A DNA stretch of 64,000 bases from NCBI GenBank assembly GCA_033557465.1, contig CM066037.1, forward strand, positions 512,980,686 through 513,044,685, in the 5' to 3' direction. Source of the stretch: Ichthyophis bannanicus. Lineage: Eukaryota; Chordata; Amphibia; Gymnophiona; Ichthyophiidae. The notes under the pieces are model-generated. The model was not told where the DNA came from and did not search any database. It was given only the letters and a program-made list of their open reading frames with translations. Of the stretch, positions 55,875-64,000 are shown piece by piece; position 1 is the first letter of the stretch; each line of letters starts with the position of its first letter. The position numbers and the translations under genes were made by a program.

Positions 55875-57790
55875 TCCTGTCTAGAGAACTTTGCCTTTCC
55901 CTGCCCTAAACGGCCCGGAACCCTCCACCATCCCAGGAAGGTTATGTCATTTTGCCCCCAGATGGGGTCAGATGACAGCAGAAATTTAGACTCTGTCTAT
56001 TGTAAGAGAGGGGTACAAGCTTCATTTCCTCAGCATGCCCTCTCCTACAATAGTAAGACAGTTCAATTCTCCGACCTCTCTCAACGACTGGTTAGGTCAA
56101 GAAGTCACTATGCTCCTTGCTCAAGGGGCAATAGAAGAGGTGCCCATTCCCCAATGGGGTACAGGGTTTTACTCCCCCTATTTCCTTATTCCAAAGAAAA
56201 CAGGAGGACACAGACCCATTCTAGACCTCAGAGAATTTAACAAATTCCTGTTTAGAGAGAAGTTCAAAATGATTTCTCTAGGAACTCTGCTGCCATACCT
56301 TCAGAGTCAGGATTGGCTTTGTTCTCTAGATCTCAAGGATGCGTACACTCATGTTCTCATCCATCCAACTCACCGAAAGTTCCTTTGATTCCTGTTTCAA
56401 GGGAAGCACTACCAATACAGGGTTCTTCTTTTTGCCCTGGCTTCTGCACCAAGGGTGTTCACAAAATGTATGGCTATGGTAGCAGCATTTCTCCGCACCC
56501 TGGGAATATTCGTCTTCCCTTACTTAGACGACTGGCTCATTCGAGCCCCTTCAGAGCCAGAGGCCAGGATGTCTCTGTTTCGCACAATGCGTATCCTTCA
56601 GTATTTGGGACTTGTCATAAACTTCCCAAAGTCCAACCTTGCTCCAACTCAATCCCTAGAGTTTAGAGGAGCTCTTCTGGATACCAGACAGACAAGGGCC
56701 TTCCTTCCACAGCCCCACTGCCTTCGCATTATGCAGTTAGCTTCCCAAGCAGTGCTAAAACCTCACCTAACTACTCGGGAAATGTTAGTTGCTAGGCCAC
56801 ATGGCATCTACCGTGCATGTGGTTCCTTATGCTCGCCTCCACATGAGGGCAGCCCAGTGGACATTATTCACTCAGTGGGCTCAGGTATCAGGTTGCCTGT
56901 CAGAAAAAATAGTAAACTCAGATCACCTTATTTTGTCCCTCCAATGGTGGCAGCCACCCAAAAACCTTCTGGTGTTGTCTCCTTTTCAGCAACCCACACC
57001 CCAAGCCACTCTAACAACAGATGCTTCACAGGTGGGTTGGGGAGCCCACCTGCACAGCCTCTCTACTCAGGGTACCTGGACTCCACAGGAGGCCTATCCT
57101 CCATATCAACCTCCTGGAGCTCAGAGCAATATTCCTTGCTCTTCGAGTATTTCACACCCAGCTCATCTACAAAACAGTCCTAGTTCAAATGGACAATCAG
57201 GTAGCCATGTTCTGTGTGAACAAACAGGGCAGAACAGGCTCTCTGTCACTGTGCAAGGAAGCTTTGCAACGATGGGCCCTTGCCAGAGAGCATCTGATTC
57301 ATCTCCTTGCGGTGTATCTTCCAGGCATTCAAAATTCTTGGACAGACACACTCAGTCGAGTTCTGCTTCCACACGAATGTTCTCTCCATGCAGACCAAGT
57401 GACCCAAATTTTTCAAATTTTGGGAACCCCGGACATAGACCTCTTTGCAAGTCCGCTGAATGCCAAACTTCCCCGGTTCTGTTCCAGAATTCCGGCTCGA
57501 GGTTGTCAGGCCAGGGATGCTTTCCTCCTTCATTGGGGTCAGGACCTCCTGTATGCCTTTCCACCCATTTCCCTAATTCCCAAGACCCTATTCAAGCTTC
57601 AGAGAGTCAGAGGTCATATGATCCTCATAGCTCCATGATGGCCACGGCAACCGTGGTACCCTCTGCTCCTACATCTCTCTCAAGCTCCGCCTCTGGAGTT
57701 AGGATCTGCTCCATATCTTCTTTCTCAAGAGGATGGGATGCTATGGTATCCCAGTCCCCAGTCTCTGCATCTCAGGGCCTGGTTGCTGAA
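55875..57790 (+). pseudogene. A3 RT-RNase H gene, broken
   Basis: RT: GFYSPYFLIPKKTGG, RPILDLREFNKFLFREKF, LDLKDAYTHVLIHPTH (ORF 56035-56388, closed by a TGA), then the catalytic YLDDWLIRAP (about 56522) in 56455-57183. A shift near 56785 and another near 57095 follow. RNase H: TTDASQVGWGAHL, then LLELRAIFLAL and QMDNQVAMFCVNKQ in 57021-57638, where Thr of QTDN is Met but the Asp is kept, then TDTLSRVLLP. The post-RNase H domain runs through DLFASPLNAKLPRF and LLYAFPPISLIPK to ILIAP, closed by TGA at 57636-57638. Confidence 0.87.
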
Positions 57791-58820
57791 AGCCTAGAAC
57801 TTCACGGTCTTAACCTTTCCCAGCAGGTAAAGGATATCCTTCATGCTTCCACAAGACGCTGTTATGTATTTAGGTGTAACAGATTTACTATATGGTGCTT
57901 GCAGAAGGGTCTTAACCCTCTTGCGATACCTCTGGAGCCATTACTGGAGTACCCCCTTCATTTATCAAATGCAGGGCTTAAGACCAATTCAGGGAGAGTC
58001 CATTTGAGTGCTATTGCAGCTTCTTTCAAGCCTCTAAATGGACAACCAATTTCCTCTCATCCTCTTATAGCGAGATTTATGAGATGCCTTCTTTTAACGA
58101 AGCCTCCCATTAAGCCACCACCGGTGGCATGCGACTTGAATCTGGTACTTGAGCAGCTCATGAAATCGCCCTCTGAACCATTAGCCACTACTTCTTTGAT
58201 TTTCCTTTCCTGGAAGGTTATCCTTCTCATTGCAATCACATCAGCACGTCGCATCAGTGAATTGCAAGCGTTGGTGGCTGATCCTCTATATAAGGTTCCA
58301 TCATGATAAGGTAGTCCTTAGGACTCATACACACTTTATGCCAAAGGTGGTTTCACTCTTTTATTTAAACCAAGCGGTTTACCTTCCTTTATTCTTTCCA
58401 ATGCCTTGCGCCTCAAATGCAGAAAGGATCCTTCATACCTTGGACTGCAAAAGGGCTTTGGCCTTTTACTTGCAAAGGACACAGCAACATAGAAAATCCT
58501 CTCAACTCTTTGTTGCTTTTGATCCTAGTCATTTGGGACTTCCAGTCTCCAAAAGGACACTGTCCAGCTGGATTGCACAGTGTATATCTTTTGCCTATGA
58601 GAGTAAGAACCTTCCTTTTGAAGGCCATGTCACAGCTCACAATGTGGAAGCCATGGCAGCCTCAATGGCTCATCTTCACTCTTTGTCTAGCGACGACATC
58701 TGTTGAGCATCTACTTGGGCTTCAGTACATACCTTCACAGCCCATTACTACTTAGACAAGGACTCCCACCGGGATGCCTTGTTTGGTCAGGCTGTTCTTC
58801 AATACCTGTTTCAAACTTAA
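57785..58820 (+). pseudogene. A3 tyrosine recombinase, broken
   Basis: Core-binding region begins QQVKDILHASTRRCYVFRC; about 9 bases are missing before STRR relative to A2. Box I TSARRISELQALVADP is present (about 58245), but a shift follows at 58290-58306. HxxR box: HNVEAMA, in which Arg is replaced by Glu (about 58640-58650). A TGA at about 58704-58706 (CGA in A1) interrupts before ASTWASVHTFTAHYYLD, in which the Tyr is kept. Ends LFGQAVLQYLFQT at 58820. Clearly inactive. Confidence 0.85.
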
Positions 58821-58939
58821 TCAACTCCTACCCACCATCCCTGGTAGGATGCCAGAGATCCATGGGGGGAAGTGGAGCCCTTTCACAAGGGCACACAACT
58901 TTCTGGGGCCATCTGCCTGGTACCTGCAGCTAGGGAGTC

Positions 58940-59040
58940 CCCATATGTGAAGACTACATTCCTGCTTGTTCCTGGAGATAGCATAGTTATTCACCTGTAA
59001 AAGGTGATCTACGGGAACAGCAGGAACTTAGTCTTCACAA
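58940..59040. repeat. A3 internal complementary region (ICR)
   Basis: Same layout as A1 and A2, with point changes (TTATTCACCTGTAAAAGGTG, CTACGGGAACAGCAGGAAC). Confidence 0.88.
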
Positions 59041-59257
59041 CCCACCCACCTCCCCTAGGAGTTGTATTTTTCTATCTCTTTTTCTCTCTCTCTTTTGTCT
59101 CAGCTTTAAACTCAACTTGAGAGGGACAGTTGGGAAAAGCGGGAAGGTAGCACGCAGGCGCTTTGGGATGCTCCCAAAAGCTTTCCTATTGGGCGCTGGG
59201 GAACGTTCCCGTGTGGGCTCCGTTGGTGCCCACGATACCCATATGTGAAGACTAAAT

Positions 59258-60403
59258 TTTATTTATTTATTTATTTATTAACAATTCTTATATACCGCAC
59301 TATTAGACATCAGCGCGGTTTACATTAAAACAGAAAACATCCAACAGTTTACATCTGTCTGGTCATTACATTTAACAGGAGGTATAACTTGGCGAAATAG
59401 GGGAAACTAAATACAATGGTGGTTTATCTATTAAGGGATAACATAGTTAACTATATACAGAGTGTTACCAACAGTGTATGGAACTGTTTGTTGTTATCTA
59501 CAGAGTAAAGTTGGCTTGTTGCGAGGGTCTATCCCTTTGGCCACTCCTGCTATTCACCTGATGGTTGTGATCGGAGCTGTCATTGAGATATTTGAGGAAA
59601 AGGAAATGTTTTAGCTCCTTTCTGAACTGATTCAAATTGGTCATTGCTCTGATTTGTGCTGGTAAGGTGTTCCATAGGTTTGGGGCACAGAGTCGGAAGG
59701 CTCTGTTAGATGTTGATCTGTTGCATCTTGTGGTTTCTATTGGGATGACCAGTGTGTTCAATTCTGCTGTTCTTCGCGGCCTGTTTGGTGCAAGTGGTTG
59801 TATGAGGTTGGAGAGGGAGGAAGAGGTGAGTCCCATAGTCGCTTTGAACGTTAGCAGCAAGGTCTTGAAACTAATCCTTGCTTGGATGGGGAGCCAGTGT
59901 AGCTGTTTTAGAAGGGGTGTCATGTGGTCTCTCCTGGATGCCCCAAGGAGTACTCTCGCTGCACTGTTCATGGCTAGCTGCAGGGGGTTCAGGGTGGACT
60001 GGGGGAGTCCTTGTAGTATGGAATTTGAGAAGTCGAAGTGGGGAAGTATAAGAGCTTGATAAATGGTTCGGAAGTCTTCCGGTTCAAGTAGTGTGCGTAG
60101 GTGTCTGAGGGATCTGATTTTAAAGTAGATTGCCTTGACTGTATTGGCTATGTGGTTCTTCATGTCAAGGTGTTGGTCTAGTGTTACTCCAAGGTAACGT
60201 ATTGCATGTTTCACTTGGAGTTGGGCATCCTTTACGTTAATACAACTAGGAGGGGTGAAGTTGGTGTTCCTCGAGACGAAAAGGACTTCCGTCTTTTTGT
60301 GTTGTATTCTCAGATTTTGTGATAGCAGCCACTCTGATATGGTATCAAAACAGTTAGTCAGCGGAGTGAGGTCTAGGCAATCGAGTGATATTGGCATATA
60401 TAA
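59258..60403 (-). mobile_element. L2-family LINE, 5'-truncated, in A3 right ITR
   Basis: Minus-strand element starting just after the YADD motif (first residues LLYMP) and ending in (TAAA)n at 59258-59281, with the 3' hallmark GCGCGGT...TGCGGTATATAAG. Flanked by TAAAT at 59253-59257 and 60404-60408. Closely related to the LINE at 21081-23396 but a distinct subfamily. Confidence 0.88.
59498..60403 (-). CDS. LINE ORF2 C-terminal fragment, uninterrupted
   Basis: About 300 residues without a stop: WLLSQNLRIQHKKTEVLF, RYLGVTLDQHLDMKNHI, FRTIYQALILPHFDFSNSI, HMTPLLKQLHWLPIQARI, LWNTLPAQIRAMTNLNQF, RKELKHFLFLKY. It lacks the endonuclease and all catalytic RT motifs, so it cannot reverse transcribe. 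The open frame extends at its N-terminus into the DIRS right ITR, up to 60430 (a Met codon in the ITR). This is a chance fusion unless shown otherwise. The lack of stops suggests recent insertion. Confidence 0.8.
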   Translation of the reverse strand, partial: LYMPISLDCLDLTPLTNCFDTISEWLLSQNLRIQHKKTEVLFVSRNTNFTPPSCINVKDAQLQVKHAIRYLGVTLDQHLDMKNHIANTVKAIYFKIRSLRHLRTLLEPEDFRTIYQALILPHFDFSNSILQGLPQSTLNPLQLAMNSAARVLLGASRRDHMTPLLKQLHWLPIQARISFKTLLLTFKATMGLTSSSLSNLIQPLAPNRPRRTAELNTLVIPIETTRCNRSTSNRAFRLCAPNLWNTLPAQIRAMTNLNQFRKELKHFLFLKYLNDSSDHNHQVNSRSGQRDRPSQQANFTL

Positions 60404-60454
60404 TAAATTCCTGCTGTTCCTGGAGATCACCTGTTACAGGTGAGTAACTATGCT

Positions 60455-61197
60455 GTCTTCAGGTGAGTTCAGAACACTGTCTCTGCATCATACCCATTGT
60501 CATGAGGTGTCCCATTGTGATCATTTCTGATCCTTACTTTGTTCAATTTTTTCATTGCCCTACTGATCTTAATTCAAGATGTGGGTTTCAGCACTCATTC
60601 CTATGCCAAATGACGTTCAGCTTCTTATGGTTCATAACTCCTGGCATTAGGCTTTCCAATGCAAAATAGAGCTCAGTCTACAGATTGCCTGTTGATTGAG
60701 GGTAAGCTTATGTGATTCGAATCCACAAAAGATGGAGGCACTGTGGTTCTTGTCACAAAAATATCTTCTCTTCCTTTTCAACCCCATATTGAAAACTCTC
60801 AAATTCCTGTGAAAGGCTCCATTGTGGCTTTAGGATTTCTTTGGGATAATCAACTTGCATTCAGTTTGCAGATCTCTGCTCTGGTCAAGAAGTCCTTCGA
60901 CCATCCTAAAGAAGATCACCTCCCTAAAACCTTATTTGGATGTTAGTGCTTAAATTCTCTTTTATGTTTCTTTGTTTGTTTGTTTGGATTATTGCAAAGC
61001 CATGTTAAAAGCAGTTCCCCAGCACCAACTAAATATAGTGCTGCTCATTCAGAATACTGCAGGCAAACTTCTATATAATGCTAAAAGGGTCTGACCATAT
61101 TCTTCTCTCTACTACTTGAGCAGCACTGGCTTTCAATCTCTTATCAAATAAAAATTTAAAATCCTTCTCCTGGCACAGCAAGCTGCTTATACAGACA
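60455..61197 (+). pseudogene. L2-clade LINE relic hosting A3 and B2, part 2
   Basis: Resumes with a decayed GVPQGS (CATGAGGTGTCCCATTGTG near 60500), LFNFFIAL, a YAnDVQLL version of YADD (about 60605), then FSLQISALVKKSF (about 60860), LDYCKAMLKAVPQHQLNIV (about 60985) and QNTAGKLLYNAKR. It stops at 61197 (AQQAAYTDI), where B2 begins; the continuation lies beyond the window. Confidence 0.65.
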
Positions 61198-61604
61198 TTC
61201 TCCAGAAACAAGCAGGAAGTCAGCCCTCATATATGGCCGACGGAGCCCACGTAGAGCATTTCGCCAGCTTTCAAAGAAAGCCTTTGGGAATGCCACCATG
61301 CATGCATGGTCCCCTTCCCACCCAAGGGTGCCATCTTGATCAGTTTCCCTCTTTTTTTGCGGAGCCCTTCGGATGCACATCCCTGTACCTTGGAAAAAGC
61401 TTCGTAATTGTTTCTCTAATTCCTGTTTCCTGGTCCTCTTCCTGCCGTCCCCAGTGCCCCTGCCTCAGCAGTGGGCCCCGGGACTTTGCTGTTTTTCATT
61501 TTTTTCCCTTTTTCTTTGTGAGTTTGTCTGCAGTGCATTTCCCGCCCTTTTCAACTGCTGGCCAAGCTGAAGGTCTTCGACCTTACAGGGATTCTTTTTG
61601 CCCC

Positions 61605-63510
61605 ATTGCCTCCTGTTTCAAAAAGTGTGACAAATCCAAAAACATGTCATTCACGGACTTCCATGACTACTGTCTTAGGTGTCTAGGAGCTCACCATAAC
61701 CCAGAGCTCTGCTCCCTTTGTAAAAAGATGTCCTCCAAGGTCATCCAGAGCCGTAAGCAGAAACTGGACATTATTTTCTGCAAGGCAGCCCCGGTGTCTC
61801 TGGTAGCTTCCCACTCCACTGACCTTCAGCCTCTGGGATCCCCTGCGGCTACTCCATGCCCCTGGCGTCACTCTGAACAAGGATCCCCCACAAGAGAGTG
61901 GAAGAAGAAGAAGGCCTCGGACTCTGTCGGGGGCTCTGGACAAGCATGAGCGTTCTCATACTCGGTCCCTTGGCATTCCCAAGAGCTGGAAAAGGAGTGG
62001 CTGCGAGAGGTACCCCGTATGGATGTGGAGGCCTCCGGCGATGGTGCCAGGTCTCCCAAGGGTCATCCCAGTGAGGACCGCCTCTCCTCTTCAAGTCCTA
62101 ACCTGGTCACCCCGGTGTCGGCATCGCAGGGCCCCATTCCCGAGTGGGAGGACCATTTGCTGGCACTGGAGCACAGCATTTCTGACTTCCTTGCTGTCCA
62201 GCAGGTGCTGGTGCCAAGCCCTGCTGGCACGCACCCTGAAACCTTGAGGGCAATGCCTGTGATGGCTCCACAGACCGCGTGACAACCCCCAAGAGGCAGG
62301 GACCTCATGAGGGATCCCCGGCAGAGGTCTCGATCTCCATCCCGGTCTTCGGGTACAAGATCTTCTTGAGCTAGCGCCTCCAACTCCAGGTGGGCTTTGG
62401 CCTCGAGAGCCCAGCACACAGCACAGGCTCTACTCGAGCAACCTAACTCCAAGTCTTCCTCAGAAATTTCGGGCTGAATCCCGGGCTCATCGGGACCTCC
62501 CCTTGGATCCTTCTCCGTCTGTTCAGAAGTGGCAGTCTCCTCCCGAAGACGACAATCTTTCTGGAGTTTGTGCGTAACAGCGCTCTCCACGCAATCCGAG
62601 GAGGAGCCCCATGTGGAGGTACTCGACATTTTACAATACGAGACTCTGCCAAAGGAATCCCTCATGGTCCTGGTTCTGCCCATCCTAGCTCAGCTGCTCC
62701 TTCGCATGTGGGAGACACCTGCGTCTATCCCCATTGTCAGCAAGCAACTGGACACCATGTACAGGGTCCAGCAAGGACCCAGCTTCCGGAAGGTCCAGTT
62801 TCCTTATACCTTGATGGTGGTGGAGTCAGTCATGCAGAAGCAAATGAGCCCAAAAACTCACTCCTCAGTCCTGATGGGTAGGGACTCTCGTGCCCTCGAT
62901 GCCCTCGGCCATAAGGCCTACCAAGGTTCTATGCTGGCATGCTGCATCCAGGCTTACCAGCTATACATAGGCATGTTACTTCATGATCTCACGAAGGAGA
63001 TTGGAGGTTTCCAGGTGGGCCTTGACAGTGATTACTTCTGCCATTTCCAGTCCCTCTTGAATTCAGGGGAGGATTGTTCAAAGTACCTTTCTTGCGCTGC
63101 ATACGACTGCTTCGAGTACTTCGCTCAGGTAGCTGCTGCTGTATCGGGGCCAGGCGATAGGCCTGGCTCCAGTCCTTGGACCTCGAACAATGGGTCCAGG
63201 AAAAGCTGCTCATTGTACAAGCAATTGTTCGGCAAACCAATGGAAGACAAAGTAGCGGAGATTGAGACTGAGTACATCACTTGCACCCGTCTCTCCTGGA
63301 AGACTTCCTCTCTCCCACGGAAGAAGCAGCAGGGCAAGAAGTCCTTCTTTCAGAGGAAGGGTCTTCCCTACCAGGGTTACCCACCCTAACCTCCGGCGCC
63401 AGCTCCTCCCCAGGGCGGACAGAACAAGAGTGGCCCCCAGGGCCTGAATAAGCCTAAGGGACCCAAAAGCCAGACCCCGGCACTGGCCTAGTCGGCCCTG
63501 GGTTTTTGAC
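61605..63510 (+). pseudogene. B2 gag-like gene, start codon lost
   Basis: The position of the B1 ATG reads ATT (61605-61607). The Cys/His cluster is partly kept (FTDFHDYCLRCLG, PELCSLCKKM). A stop near 61950 and others near 62280 and 62475 break the linker. The core is open in 62529-63389: PILAQLLLRMWETP, GPSFRKVQFPYTLMVVESVM, AYQLYIGMLLHDLTKEI, SCAAYDCFEYFAQ, QLFGKPMEDKVAEIE, ending in the basic KKQQGKKSFFQRKG. It is older than B1. Confidence 0.85.
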
Positions 63511-63529
63511 GCCAGATGCTTAGCCGCTC

Positions 63530-64000
63530 ACCCTCTGTCCACCCAGCTACAGGTGGGAGGGCGCCTGGTCCACTTTGCTCCCAGGTGGGAGTCTGTCACC
63601 TTGGACACCTGGTCAGCTGCTGGTTTCCCGCTTCATGCGTGGCCTGCATCTTTCCAAGCCCCCATCCAGCAACCTCCAGCAGAGTGTGATCTCAATGTCA
63701 TCCTCATGTGGCTAACCCAGCCGCCCTTCGAACCAATGGCATCCTGCTCGCTTCAGAATCTTTCCTGGAAGGTTAGTCTTTCTCGTGGCCCTGAACTTCA
63801 GGCCCTGATGGCCAATGCACCCTACATGAGATTCTATGAGAACCGGGTGGTTCCCTGAATGCACCCCAAGTTTCTCCCGAAGAGTGTCTCGCATTTCCAC
63901 CTCAACCAGGTGAATAGTGCTGCTGACCACCTTTCTGAAGCCCTATGCCTTCTGGGCGTCGGAGATCCTCCATACCCTTGACTGTAGGAGGGCTCTCCTC
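63530..64000 (+). pseudogene. B2 tyrosine recombinase, catalytic part, broken
   Basis: After the RT opening (GGRLVHFAPRWESVTLDTW, about 63553-63610) the sequence jumps to the YR at a point matching ARFLRGL of B1. It continues CDLNVILMWLTQPPFEPMA and NLSWKVSLSRGPELQALMAN. About 20 bases are lost there, removing the TSARR segment with the box I Arg. A TGA follows RVV(P) near 63857. Cannot encode an active recombinase. Confidence 0.85.

Larger units (their letters stand above)
53639..60453 (+). mobile_element. DIRS retrotransposon A3 (family A), right ITR split by a LINE
   Basis: Left ITR 53639-53802, gag 54048-55873, RT-RNase H about 55875-57790, YR about 57785-58820, ICR 58940-59040, right ITR from 59114, broken at 59258-60403 by a minus-strand LINE, ending AACTATGCT at about 60453. 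No target-site duplication at the outer ends. It has a single copy of the region duplicated in A1. Confidence 0.9.
61198..64000 (+). mobile_element. DIRS retrotransposon B2 (family B), internally deleted, runs off window
   Basis: Left ITR from TCTCCAGAAACAAGCAGG to about 61345, matching B1 with CpG decay. Gag pseudogene 61605-63510, then a direct join to the YR at about 63617, skipping the part equivalent to B1 17605-19700 (about 2.1 kb). RT and RNase H are therefore absent. The right half lies outside the window. Confidence 0.88.

Noticed and set aside
62063..62683. Minus-strand 206-codon open frame over B2 gag
   Set aside because: Antisense shadow of a GC-rich coding stretch with no recognised domain.

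Overview
The window is vertebrate nuclear DNA made almost entirely of retroelements stacked inside one another. I see no host protein-coding exon, no tRNA or rRNA gene, no CRISPR array and no prokaryotic signal. DIRS-type tyrosine-recombinase retrotransposons, CR1 LINEs ending in ATGTTCTT repeats, L2-clade LINEs with (TAAA)n tails, L1 ORF1 relics, tRNA-derived SINEs and hAT MITEs together suggest an amphibian, most likely a caecilian. That assignment is inference from repeat content, not from a diagnostic gene.

Layout. 1-5.7 kb: two adjacent hAT MITEs, unassigned open-frame DNA, and a minus-strand CR1 relic. 5.7-8.0 kb: an old DIRS-like reverse-transcriptase scrap and an L2-clade LINE. 8.0-23.7 kb: an L1 ORF1 split by a back-to-back pair of DIRS elements (A1, then B1) and again by an L2-like LINE. 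23.7-41 kb: older, sparser DNA with SINEs, CR1/L2/L1 fragments and a very decayed DIRS element (about 28.9-34.25 kb). 41.1-47 kb: DIRS A2, with a SINE in its right ITR. 47-53.5 kb: L2-clade LINEs, one split by a CR1 that is itself split by a 618-bp near-perfect palindrome. 53.5-64 kb: one L2-clade LINE carrying DIRS A3 (right ITR split by a minus-strand LINE) and then DIRS B2, which runs off the window.

Two DIRS families can be separated. Family A (A1, A2, A3) and family B (B1, B2) share one architecture: left ITR, zinc-finger gag-like ORF, RT-RNase H ORF, tyrosine recombinase (YR) ORF, an internal complementary region (ICR) and a right ITR with an extra terminal block. The ICR contains the reverse complement of both element ends joined, as expected for replication through a circular intermediate that the YR then inserts without target-site duplication. 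The A1+B1 pair shows this directly: deleting it rejoins the L1 reading frame.

B1 is the best preserved element. Its YR frame is open with R, HxxR, W and Y present, its RT-RNase H frame is broken by a single TGA, and its gag has one frameshift. All other copies are pseudogenes. The most unusual items are the palindromic insertion at 50.0-50.6 kb with a degenerate hammerhead-ribozyme-like core, the terminal palindrome shared by both DIRS families, two independent LINE-machinery insertions at the same nucleotide of the family A right ITR, and a long open frame overlapping RT-RNase H upstream of every YR.
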